Of a stretch of DNA of 39,717 nucleotides, positions 32,351 through 39,717 are shown piece by piece. Location of the stretch: contig DAHUZY010000004.1 of NCBI GenBank assembly GCA_027314885.1, positions 1 to 39,717 on the forward strand. The letters are read 5' to 3'. The notes below the pieces were generated by a model. It ran no database searches. It was not told where the DNA came from and saw only the letters and a program-made list of their open reading frames with translations. Positions within the stretch are counted from its first letter, which is position 1; every line of letters begins with the position of its first letter. Position numbers and translations under genes: made by a program. The DNA is from Candidatus Saccharimonadota bacterium (GTDB lineage Bacteria > Patescibacteriota > Saccharimonadia > Saccharimonadales > UBA4665).

Positions 32351-33082
32351 ATGAGTGGTCATAGTAAGTGGTCAACAATTAAACGCCAGAAGGGTGCAAA
32401 AGATGCTGCTCGCGGTGCAGTCTTTACGAAACTCGGTAACGCGATAGCGATCGCCGCTCGCAGTGGAGCTGACCCTGATACTAATTTTTCTCTACGCCTA
32501 GCCATAGATAAAGCCAAGGCTGCCAATATGCCAACTGCCAATATTCAGCGTTCGATTGACCGAACTAAAGATAAAAGCTCCGATCAACTCCAAGAAGTGC
32601 TCTACGAGGGTTATGGCCCAGGCGGCGTGGCTATTTTAGTAGAGTGCACAACAGACAATATTAATCGTACCTATCCGGATGTGAAGCTTGCCTTCACCAA
32701 GCACGGGGGAGCGATTGCTGAGAAAGGAGCAGTAGCTTTTCAGTTTGATCGCAAAGGTCTCATTCGTGTACCGGCCGGTGGTGATGAAATATTATTGCAG
32801 GCTCTCGATGCCGGCGCTCAGGATGTACAGGAAGAGGGTGGTGAGACGCTGATCTACACCGATCCCAAAGCCCTCGCCAGAGTCCGGGATAGTCTAATAA
32901 GCGGTGGTCAGTCAATCAGCGAGGCGGAACTGACTTACGTACCAAACAACACGGTCACTATTACCAATCGCGACACAGCCTCTAAAACCGTCCGCTTGAT
33001 GGATGCGCTGGAGGCGCTCGATGATGTCAGTACTACCCATGTCAACTTTGATATCCCCGAAGACATAGCCTCACAGCTCTAG
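32351..33082 (+). CDS. yebC: YebC/PmpR-family DNA-binding or ribosome-associated protein
   Basis: A 243-residue protein with the family start MSGHSKWSTIKRQKGAKDA and the NIQRSIDRTKD, EGYGPGGVAILVECTTDN segments. Known as a transcriptional regulator in some bacteria and recently linked to ribosome pausing. A TATAAT at 32312-32317 precedes a ~30 nt leader with a weak Shine-Dalgarno. Its place before ruvCA is common in bacteria. Confidence 0.95.
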   Translation: MSGHSKWSTIKRQKGAKDAARGAVFTKLGNAIAIAARSGADPDTNFSLRLAIDKAKAANMPTANIQRSIDRTKDKSSDQLQEVLYEGYGPGGVAILVECTTDNINRTYPDVKLAFTKHGGAIAEKGAVAFQFDRKGLIRVPAGGDEILLQALDAGAQDVQEEGGETLIYTDPKALARVRDSLISGGQSISEAELTYVPNNTVTITNRDTASKTVRLMDALEALDDVSTTHVNFDIPEDIASQL

Positions 33083-33114
33083 GGCTGTAGGATCTACAGT
33101 GGTAAGCTAGCACT

Positions 33115-33618
33115 ATGAGAATTATTGGGATTGACCCGGGAACTGGCATATTGGGTTTTGGTATCATTGAGGCAACCTCGGGCAAGCCGAAGCTAGTAGA
33201 TGGCGGCGTCATCCGTACTCCCGCAAAAGAAGACGATGCGAAACGGCTGCAGACTATTTATGAAGAACTAACTGACATTATCGCAGCGAGCCAGCCTGAA
33301 TATATGGCGGTAGAGAAACTGTTCTTTGCGCAGAATGTCACTACAGCCATGACTGTTGCGCAGGCCAGGGGAGTCGTCTTACTGGCTGGCCGTCAAGCAC
33401 AATTGGAGATTCATGAATATACCCCGCTACAAATTAAGCAAGCCTTGACAGGATATGGCCGGGCAGAAAAGAAGCAGATTCAAGAAATGGTGCGAGTGAT
33501 CCTTAAGCTGAAGACAGCCCCCTCACCTGATGATTGTGCAGATGCCTTTGCAGCGGCCATTACGCACCTCATGATGACCCAAAACCCTATTCAGTCATCC
33601 TCGCGGCATATGACATAA
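33115..33618 (+). CDS. ruvC: Holliday-junction resolvase RuvC
   Basis: A 167-residue endonuclease that cuts four-way junctions. The four catalytic acids are visible: Asp7 (IGIDPGTG), Glu67 (MAVEKLFF), Asp140 and Asp143 (SPDDCADAFAAA). Part of yebC-ruvC-ruvA-(reductase)-ruvB. No Shine-Dalgarno; TAAGCT ~7 nt before the ATG may be a weak -10. Confidence 0.97.
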   Translation: MRIIGIDPGTGILGFGIIEATSGKPKLVDGGVIRTPAKEDDAKRLQTIYEELTDIIAASQPEYMAVEKLFFAQNVTTAMTVAQARGVVLLAGRQAQLEIHEYTPLQIKQALTGYGRAEKKQIQEMVRVILKLKTAPSPDDCADAFAAAITHLMMTQNPIQSSSRHMT

Positions 33619-33625
33619 TGGGATC

Positions 33626-34213
33626 ATGATTGCAACACTTACCGGCGTCGTCAGCGAAAAGACTGCAGATATGGTTATCCTGGAAGCAAGCGGAGTCGGT
33701 TACGGCCTATTCGTTACTGCTGATGACTATAGCCACTTAATAGTCAAAGACAAGGTAAAAGTGTACATCTATGAATATATCCGTGAGCAGGCTCACGATC
33801 TCTTTGGCTTCTTGGAAAAGGACACGAAGGCACTCTTTGAGCAGCTATTGGCTGTCAATGGGGTCGGCCCGAAAATGGCGCTGGCTATTTTAAGCATCGC
33901 TTCTGCCCAGGCGCTCCGCCACGCTATAGCCGACGCCGATGTTGCCTTCATAACCCAGGCAAACGGCGTCGGTAAACGTCTGGCCGAAAGGGTAGTGGTG
34001 GAATTAAAAGATAAAGTCGGTTTGCATGCTGCAGACCTAGGATCTTCTACTCTTCTAAGTGCCGAATCGCGACTTCTGTCTGACGATGCGGTTGCAGCAC
34101 TGGTATCACTTGGCTACAACGTTGCCGATGCAGCCAAAGCCTTGCAGCCTGTAGATAAGACTTTGCCGACCGAAAAAAGAGTCACACAAGCCTTAAAAAG
34201 GATGCCGTCGTGA
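33626..34213 (+). CDS. ruvA: Holliday-junction DNA helicase subunit RuvA
   Basis: A 195-residue protein that binds junctions and loads RuvB. The OB domain (MIATLTGVVSEKTADMV), helix-hairpin-helix motifs (LLAVNGVGPKMALAIL; ANGVGKRLAERVV) and C-terminal RuvB-contact domain (DDAVAALVSLGYN) are in order. It begins 7 nt after ruvC; CATAAT at 33614-33619 overlaps the ruvC stop. Confidence 0.97.
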   Translation: MIATLTGVVSEKTADMVILEASGVGYGLFVTADDYSHLIVKDKVKVYIYEYIREQAHDLFGFLEKDTKALFEQLLAVNGVGPKMALAILSIASAQALRHAIADADVAFITQANGVGKRLAERVVVELKDKVGLHAADLGSSTLLSAESRLLSDDAVAALVSLGYNVADAAKALQPVDKTLPTEKRVTQALKRMPS

Positions 34214-34215
34214 AC

Positions 34216-35028
34216 ATGCCGACCATTAAACTAAAAGACGGCACAAGCATACCACAAATTGGTCTCGGACTCTGGCAGATACGTGATAGTGATATATTTC
34301 AGCAAGCATTTTCAGCGGCGCTCAATGCGGGGTATCGGCACTTTGACAGCGCCCAAGAATATCATAATGAACAGCTGCTTGGCAAAGCCTGGCGCACGAG
34401 TGGCTTAAAACGCCAGGAATTATTCCTCACTACTAAGATCAGTGTTCGGCACTTTCGGCCCAGCTCGCTGAAAAAGAGTTTTGAAGAGTCTTTACAGAAG
34501 CTGCAAACTGACTACGTTGACCTGCTGTTGTTGCACTTTCCCGTACCCGTATTGCGTAAGCAGGCTTGGCGTGTGCTCGAAGAGCTTCATGCTGCTAAGC
34601 GAGCCCGTAATATTGGAGTAAGTAACTACACAATCCGGCATCTGGAAGAGATGCAAGGATACAGCCAACAAGAGCCGGCAATTAACCAAGTCGAATTGCA
34701 TGTATTTCTGCAGCAACCGGAACTTCTAACATACTGTCGCAAGCGGCATATCGCTATTGAGGCGTATTCACCACTTGCTCATGCACGAGTCATGGACGAT
34801 CCGGTTGTACAGAAAATAGCCGATAAGCACCATAAAACCTATGCACAAATTCTGCTGCGCTGGCTGGTCGAACAACAAACAGTTATCTTGCCAAAGTCAG
34901 TTACTCCGAGCCGAATTAAGGAAAATATCGAGGTCTTTAGTTTTGTTTTAGATGAAGCCGACCGAGCAGCTCTAGCTCGTCAAGACAAAGATCTGAGGAC
35001 CTGCTGGAGTCCGGTACATGTTCCCTAA
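34216..35028 (+). CDS. Aldo/keto reductase
   Basis: A 270-residue NADPH-dependent oxidoreductase with the full catalytic tetrad: Asp44 and Tyr49 in FDSAQEYHNE, Lys74 in LTTKIS and His107 in LLLHFP. The C-terminal ILPKSVTPSRIKEN binds the cofactor phosphate. It starts within 3 nt after ruvA (GTG at 34210 would overlap) and sits between ruvA and ruvB, which are usually adjacent; it therefore looks inserted, though it shares their codon use. Substrate unknown. Confidence 0.9.
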   Translation: MPTIKLKDGTSIPQIGLGLWQIRDSDIFQQAFSAALNAGYRHFDSAQEYHNEQLLGKAWRTSGLKRQELFLTTKISVRHFRPSSLKKSFEESLQKLQTDYVDLLLLHFPVPVLRKQAWRVLEELHAAKRARNIGVSNYTIRHLEEMQGYSQQEPAINQVELHVFLQQPELLTYCRKRHIAIEAYSPLAHARVMDDPVVQKIADKHHKTYAQILLRWLVEQQTVILPKSVTPSRIKENIEVFSFVLDEADRAALARQDKDLRTCWSPVHVP

Positions 35029-35055
35029 GCAGGGCGCGGAGTATACTAAGAACAC

Positions 35056-36084
35056 ATGATTGATCGAATTGTAAATGCGAATGCCAGTGATGAGGAGCCC
35101 CAGGAAGTTGAACTGGAAGCAACTCTCAGACCCAGGGACTTCAAAAATTACATTGGCCAGGAACGCCTGAAGCAAAATATCCAGCTGGCTATTACTGCCG
35201 CCAAAAAGCGAGGGGAACCACTAGATCATGTCCTGCTGCATGGCCCGCCCGGACTTGGGAAAACTACTATGGCAAGCGTTATTGCGCACGAAATGGGAGC
35301 CCAGATTCGCATTACTTCCGGTCCGGCTATTGAACGGGCCGGTGACCTGGCGAGCTTACTAACTAATTTGGAAAACGGTGACATCTTATTCATAGATGAA
35401 ATCCACCGCTTGAATCGTAACGTTGAAGAAGTACTCTATTCAGCCATGGAAGATTTTCAATTGGATATTATGATTGGGAAAGGCCCCTCAGCCCGTTCGC
35501 TCCGACTAGATTTACCGAAGTTCACTATTATTGGCGCAACCACACGAACCGGTTCCTTGGCTGCCCCGCTGCGTGATAGATTCGGCATGATTCACCGGCT
35601 GGATTTCTATACACCTGAAGAAATTGAGCAGATACTTATGCGCGCCGCCCACATTTTAAACGTCGCCATAGACAATGTGGCAGCCCAGACGTTAGCGAAG
35701 CGGGCCCGTCTTACGCCCCGTATCGCGAATAGACTTCTAAAGAGAGTGCGTGACTATGCTGATGTCAACGGCGACGGCATGATTAACGAGACAACTAGCC
35801 GTCAAGCACTGAAGCTGCTCGACATCGATGAACTTGGTTTGGATAGCGCCGACCGCAGTCTACTGCTTGCGATCATGGACAACTATGACGGTGGTCCGGT
35901 TGGCCTTGATACTCTGGCTGCTCTCACGGCAGAAGAGCGGGGAACGATTGAAGAATTTTACGAGCCGTATCTTATGCAGATCGGCTTACTAGAGCGGACA
36001 CCCAAAGGCCGCAAACTGACGCCAAAGGCGTATAGGCACCTAGGTAGAACATCTAGCCAAGACAGCCAGGCGGCACTGCTTTAA
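35056..36084 (+). CDS. ruvB: Holliday-junction branch-migration ATPase RuvB
   Basis: A 342-residue AAA+ motor. Walker [11 protein letters not shown] (about 53-62), Walker [13 protein letters not shown], sensor [18 protein letters not shown], and a winged-helix end. TATACT at 35042-35047 is 8 nt before the ATG, giving it its own leaderless promoter. Its stop overlaps the convergent pilin gene by 4 nt. Confidence 0.97.
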   Translation: MIDRIVNANASDEEPQEVELEATLRPRDFKNYIGQERLKQNIQLAITAAKKRGEPLDHVLLHGPPGLGKTTMASVIAHEMGAQIRITSGPAIERAGDLASLLTNLENGDILFIDEIHRLNRNVEEVLYSAMEDFQLDIMIGKGPSARSLRLDLPKFTIIGATTRTGSLAAPLRDRFGMIHRLDFYTPEEIEQILMRAAHILNVAIDNVAAQTLAKRARLTPRIANRLLKRVRDYADVNGDGMINETTSRQALKLLDIDELGLDSADRSLLLAIMDNYDGGPVGLDTLAALTAEERGTIEEFYEPYLMQIGLLERTPKGRKLTPKAYRHLGRTSSQDSQAALL

Positions 36085-36581
36085 TTGGTGCTGTGGATAA
36101 TTAACTGCTTTTTGCCGTTCACGGTACCCTCGTACGTTGTGACTAAGGTGTACTCGGCGCAGGTAGTATCATTGCTTTCGCAACTGCTTATGCCATTAAT
36201 CTGGGTAGGTTCGTATGCATATGCGTCGGCCTGCGGAGTGGCAACCAGTTTTTCGCTTTGCGTGCGGCTAGAGGGATCGATCAGCAGCTGAGGATTAAGA
36301 TGTGGCATATTTTTAGCGAGCCAGGAAGGATTATTCATATCGGTTCGACTCGGATAGTGGCCGTTCTTAGGATTGTTATAGTACTCTTCAAGTTGCTGGT
36401 GGATGGTTTCTAGGTTATTTTGCCTGGTTAAGTTACGGTTCTTTTGCTGAATCCCCCCGTACGTCATGACCACCAGGATAATCAGCACCACCAGTACGGC
36501 AATTACGATAATAAGCTCAAATATCGTGAAACCTTGTTCATCCTGAGAAAGTCTTTTATGTAGTGTATTGAGTGATTTCAT
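36081..36581 (-). CDS. Type IV pilin-like protein
   Basis: A 166-residue prepilin. After a short basic leader (with KRLSQDE) the motif [15 protein letters not shown] marks the prepilin peptidase site (after Gly, before Phe; Glu at +5) and the hydrophobic helix. The rest is a polar globular domain with two Cys near the end ([13 protein letters not shown]), possibly a disulfide. The ATG at 36581 is chosen over a TTG at 36596. It is followed upstream by the PilB-like gene on the same strand, so pilus assembly is the likely role. Confidence 0.85.
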   Translation of the reverse strand: MKSLNTLHKRLSQDEQGFTIFELIIVIAVLVVLIILVVMTYGGIQQKNRNLTRQNNLETIHQQLEEYYNNPKNGHYPSRTDMNNPSWLAKNMPHLNPQLLIDPSSRTQSEKLVATPQADAYAYEPTQINGISSCESNDTTCAEYTLVTTYEGTVNGKKQLIIHSTN

Positions 36582-36656
36582 GTGTGTCTTGACCAATATG
36601 CCTAGGTTTGATTATAGGCATAAGTGTTTTAGATAATCAATTGTCTTTATCCACCA

Positions 36657-38450
36657 TTATTGACTGCCTAGAACTTTCAGCACTTCTGCGAACGATATTT
36701 GTCCGCGCAATGCCTTAATGAGTCCGTCCAGTCGTAAGCTCATCATGCCTGCCTTTATAGCCGCTCGGCCAAGCTCGTCTGTCGACTGTTTTCGATTGAT
36801 TGATTTCTCGATAACCTGAGGAACAAGCACTTCAAAAATACCTGTCTGGCCCCGGTAGCCTGTGTAATTGCACATTTCGCAACCACCCTGATGTGCGCGC
36901 CAGAGATACTTAATGGTTCGGTTGGTGGTGCTGAGGTCTTGTATGCCCCCTCCCTTAGGGTCGGAACCAATGCCTGCCATAACGGCGCTTTTTTCCAGTT
37001 CATGTAGCTGCCGCCAGCTGATATCATAACTATCAAGAAGCTTATTGAGTTGGCTCATTTGAGTGCGCCCGAGTGCAAAACTTTCCCGGCAATTTGAGCA
37101 TAGCACTCGGATCAGTCTTTGCCCCACAACTGCCCGCACCGTGCTGAGCAGCATAAACGGCTCAATGCCGATGTCAAGCAAGTGCCGCAAAGCACCTGCA
37201 GCGCTCCCTGCATGCAGGCTGGAAAGTACCACATGTCCGCTTGCAGCCGTTTGTATCGCCGAAGAACCGGCAAGAACATCCTGCGCAATGTTTACCATAA
37301 TGATATCGGGATCCTGGTTCTGCACACTTTTGAGCATGGTGTCGATGGCGTCAAGGGTCGCAAACTCTAAATGTAGCTGCTGAATACCGTCAACTCGATA
37401 CTTTGGCCGTTCTTCAATAGTGAGCACTGAAGTGTCACTAGTTTTCAATACATGAATAAGCTCAAGCAGGGTAGTGGCCTTGCCTGAGCGTCGCGGACCG
37501 GCAACGAAAACAACACCTCGGCTGTGGGTAGTGGCTTGCCGAAGCTGGCGCAAACTATTCCCCCATAAACCCAGTGCAGGCAAACCGAGAGTAGGTGCGT
37601 TCATTGGCACTATGTGCAGTAAAGCCTTCTCACCGTTGATGGTTGGCACAATTGAGACCCGGATCTCGTAGCTTTGTTCACTACTCGTTAGCCTCCAATT
37701 CCCGTTTTGGTGAGTACTGTGCTCGTGTAGCTGTATGTCAGCCAGACTCTTAATGTAGGCAAGCAAGGGGGTTAAAGAACTATGCGGCAACTTGTAGCCT
37801 TCGCGTAGGCGTCCGTCAATGCGCCAGCGTATCAACACATGGTCATCCTGAGGCTCTATGTGAATGTAACTACTGCCGGCTAACAGCGCTCCTTGAATGA
37901 TATGGTTAAGGCTTTCGGTTATTGACGGATGATCAACTAGGTCTGAAGTCTCGTGGGCAAAGTAGGCCATGGACGAGTGAGACATCACCGGCCCTGGAGC
38001 GTATTGGTTAAGTGCGGCTTTAAGTCTGCTCGGGCTGGTAACATGGAGTTTGATGTCACCAAGGTGCTTATTAAGATAATCAACAGCAGTTGCATCTGAA
38101 GGGTCGGCTATTGCAACAAGCGCAGTACCGTCTTCATCGACTGAGAATACGACTGCACTATGCCGACGTGCGACCGACTGGGGCAGGCGAGCGAGAAAAC
38201 GTGCCGACACACCTTCAGGCGGTAGATCGACAAAAGGAAGGTCCACCGCTTCAGCATAGGCTCGAGCAAGGTCGGCCTCACTCATTAGATCATGTTGTAC
38301 GACCAGATCCTGCAGCGGCTTCTTGGTCTCCAGTGATGCCCGCCGTAAGACCGAAATATCCTCTTCGCTATAACCGAGCGTATCTTTGAGCAGACTCTCA
38401 ACGAAGGCATCCGAAATGCGCATAGTTCCCACCCTTGCTTGTAGCGACAT
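36657..38450 (-). CDS. PilB/GspE-like ATPase with altered nucleotide motifs
   Basis: A 597-residue protein of the type II secretion/type IV pilus ATPase family: MshEN-like N-domain (about 1-150), the N2/CTE domains, and paired CxxC motifs (Cys451/454 and CEMC) for zinc. However, Walker A is GPRRSGKA (318-325) where the family has Gly-Lys-Thr; Walker B reads DPDIIMVNIAQD (380-391), lacking the usual Gly-Glu; the Asp box is TIEERP for TIEDP; and the ASDIHIEP element is SSYIHIEP. The His box GHVVLSSLH is fair. It may be inactive or have changed function. It is beside the pilin gene. Confidence 0.8.
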   Translation of the reverse strand: MSLQARVGTMRISDAFVESLLKDTLGYSEEDISVLRRASLETKKPLQDLVVQHDLMSEADLARAYAEAVDLPFVDLPPEGVSARFLARLPQSVARRHSAVVFSVDEDGTALVAIADPSDATAVDYLNKHLGDIKLHVTSPSRLKAALNQYAPGPVMSHSSMAYFAHETSDLVDHPSITESLNHIIQGALLAGSSYIHIEPQDDHVLIRWRIDGRLREGYKLPHSSLTPLLAYIKSLADIQLHEHSTHQNGNWRLTSSEQSYEIRVSIVPTINGEKALLHIVPMNAPTLGLPALGLWGNSLRQLRQATTHSRGVVFVAGPRRSGKATTLLELIHVLKTSDTSVLTIEERPKYRVDGIQQLHLEFATLDAIDTMLKSVQNQDPDIIMVNIAQDVLAGSSAIQTAASGHVVLSSLHAGSAAGALRHLLDIGIEPFMLLSTVRAVVGQRLIRVLCSNCRESFALGRTQMSQLNKLLDSYDISWRQLHELEKSAVMAGIGSDPKGGGIQDLSTTNRTIKYLWRAHQGGCEMCNYTGYRGQTGIFEVLVPQVIEKSINRKQSTDELGRAAIKAGMMSLRLDGLIKALRGQISFAEVLKVLGSQ

Positions 38451-38602
38451 TACTGTTCACACTGTATCCTTATATGTTATTCTATCAGTCACTCAGTGAA
38501 AACGTAAGCACATATATGCTGATGAGCAGGTTTCTCTTCAGGAAGTTAAATAACTATAAAATCTGTCTTAATATAAGGTGCTCACTGCAAACAGGCGGTA
38601 CA

Positions 38603-38650
38603 TATAATGGTACACTAGTACCAAGCGATGGGCGGATAAAGGAGGAGAGG
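38603..38650 (+). promoter_or_regulatory. recA promoter, palindrome and Shine-Dalgarno
   Basis: TATAAT at 38603-38608 is followed at once by the palindrome GGTAC-ACTA-GTACC (38609-38622), covering the expected start of transcription. GGAGGAGAGG (38641-38650) is a strong Shine-Dalgarno 5 nt before the ATG. The palindrome has the 4-base spacing of Gram-positive LexA boxes (GAAC-N4-GTTC) but a different half-site, so it may be an SOS-type operator. Confidence 0.5.
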
Positions 38651-38655
38651 TTACT

Positions 38656-39699
38656 ATGGTACAAAAAACAAACGAGCCAAAACAAGCAGTAGCAAAAGAC
38701 AGCGATACTACGGGCAAATTGAAAGCGCTTGGTTTAGCGCTCGAGACGATCGAGAAACAGTTTGGCAAGGGTTCTATTATGAAGCTTGGAGAGGCGCACA
38801 CTACCGTTGTCGAGACAATTCCTACCGGTGCCCTCAGTCTTGATCTGGCGCTCGGGGGCGGTATACCAAAAGGCCGAGTCGTCGAAGTCTATGGGCCTGA
38901 ATCCTCTGGCAAAACAACACTCACCCTGCATGCGATAGCCGAAGTACAGCGAGCGGGCGGTACGGCTGCATTCATTGATGCTGAGCATGCCCTGGACCCA
39001 GCTTATGCCAAGCGTATCGGTGTCGACGTTGCTAATCTGCTTTTGAGCCAGCCGGATAACGGCGAACAGGCACTAGAGATTGTAGAAACTCTGGTGCGCT
39101 CTAATGCGGTCGATCTGATTGTGATTGACTCGGTTGCCGCGCTGGTGCCAAGGGCCGAAATTGAAGGTGACATGGGTGATGCGCTGCCCGGCTTGCAGGC
39201 TCGACTGATGAGTCAAGCGCTACGTAAACTTACATCAGTCATTAGCCGCAGTAAGGCCACAGTCGTCTTTATTAACCAGATACGGATGAAGATTGGGGTT
39301 ATGTTTGGCAACCCTGAGACTACTACGGGTGGCAATGCACTAAAATTTTACTCCTCGGTACGAATGGATATTCGCCGCATTGGCCAAATTAAGGCTGGAG
39401 AAAGTATTATCGGTAACCGTACGAGAGTAAAGGTGGTGAAGAACAAAATCGCTCCACCGTTCCGGCAAGCTGAGTTTGACATCATGTACAACGAGGGTAT
39501 CAGTAAGAGCGGCGACGTGCTTGACCTGGCTGTCTCTGCCGGTATTGTCGAAAAGTCAGGAGCCTGGTACGCCTATCAAGGAGAAAAAATAGGACAAGGA
39601 CGTGAAGCTGCAAAGTCATATCTTGACGAGCATCCAAAAGTACTGAAGGAGATTGCCGACAAAGTCCGGGCTCATGAAGCTATGCATAATGCTGCATAA
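38656..39699 (+). CDS. recA: Recombinase RecA
   Basis: A complete 347-residue Rec[12 protein letters not shown] near the start, Walker [23 protein letters not shown], Walker [16 protein letters not shown], the MAW-type [18 protein letters not shown] and [14 protein letters not shown] (L2 loop region). It promotes strand exchange and would induce an SOS response if a LexA protein exists. The ATG has a strong Shine-Dalgarno. The C-terminus is basic rather than strongly acidic. Confidence 0.98.
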   Translation: MVQKTNEPKQAVAKDSDTTGKLKALGLALETIEKQFGKGSIMKLGEAHTTVVETIPTGALSLDLALGGGIPKGRVVEVYGPESSGKTTLTLHAIAEVQRAGGTAAFIDAEHALDPAYAKRIGVDVANLLLSQPDNGEQALEIVETLVRSNAVDLIVIDSVAALVPRAEIEGDMGDALPGLQARLMSQALRKLTSVISRSKATVVFINQIRMKIGVMFGNPETTTGGNALKFYSSVRMDIRRIGQIKAGESIIGNRTRVKVVKNKIAPPFRQAEFDIMYNEGISKSGDVLDLAVSAGIVEKSGAWYAYQGEKIGQGREAAKSYLDEHPKVLKEIADKVRAHEAMHNAA

Positions 39700-39717
39700 C
39701 CCTGTACGCAGAAAGAA

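Noticed and set aside
1-39717. CRISPR array
   Set aside because: No regularly spaced short repeats with unique spacers; the regular repeats at 22.2-23.2 kb and 26-27 kb are coding beta-propeller units.

Overview
The window looks like a chromosome segment of a Patescibacteria (CPR) bacterium, most likely a Saccharibacteria (TM7) relative. That is an inference from compact core genes (a 301-residue TilS, a 236-residue HrcA), many very small proteins, surface proteins with C-terminal sorting-like tails, and -10 boxes placed 6-10 nt before start codons. TGA is used as a stop (for example ruvA and hicA), so the code is standard and not the UGA-glycine code of Gracilibacteria/SR1.

Left part (1-3 kb): the start of a DDE/integrase-type transposase running off the left edge, a small tail-anchored protein, a puzzling ~0.6 kb stretch holding only tiny ORFs, a BrnT/BrnA toxin-antitoxin pair with a strong promoter and palindromic operator, and a tRNA with a CAT anticodon. 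From 3 to 15 kb there is a dense core block on the plus strand: tilS, ftsH, murJ, lepA, gmk, then the heat-shock cluster hrcA-grpE-(unknown)-dnaK-cutA-dnaJ. CIRCE operators sit exactly on the hrcA and dnaK promoters. A diguanylate cyclase gene converges on dnaJ.

From 16 to 20 kb: two small proteins, a probable small RNA gene with its own promoter and terminator, an IS1595-type transposase, a 38-residue membrane peptide, a retropepsin-like protease paired with a RimK-type ATP-grasp ligase, a membrane protein and tRNA-Lys. From 20.2 to about 28.5 kb follows an AT-rich accessory region. It holds a Zn-peptidase-like protein, a membrane/SHOCT gene pair behind a structured leader, two secreted beta-propeller surface proteins sharing an APNTG tail motif, HicBA plus a broken second hicB, an APH-like kinase, an SRPBCC protein, and four scattered copies of a short coding repeat that seems to specify a ~42-residue protein under purifying selection.

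From 28.5 kb to the end: a ROK sugar kinase, two Nudix hydrolases, a VIT-type metal transporter, a histidine phosphatase, the recombination block yebC-ruvC-ruvA-(aldo/keto reductase)-ruvB, a type IV pilin-like gene with a PilB/GspE-like ATPase whose nucleotide motifs are altered, and recA with a palindrome over its promoter. Genes co-operate mainly as a protein quality-control unit (FtsH, HrcA/GrpE/DnaK/DnaJ), a recombination unit (RuvABC, RecA) and a surface/pilus set. The most unusual points are the dispersed micro-protein repeat, the leaderless promoter pattern, the PilB-like protein lacking canonical Walker residues, and the two candidate structured RNAs.
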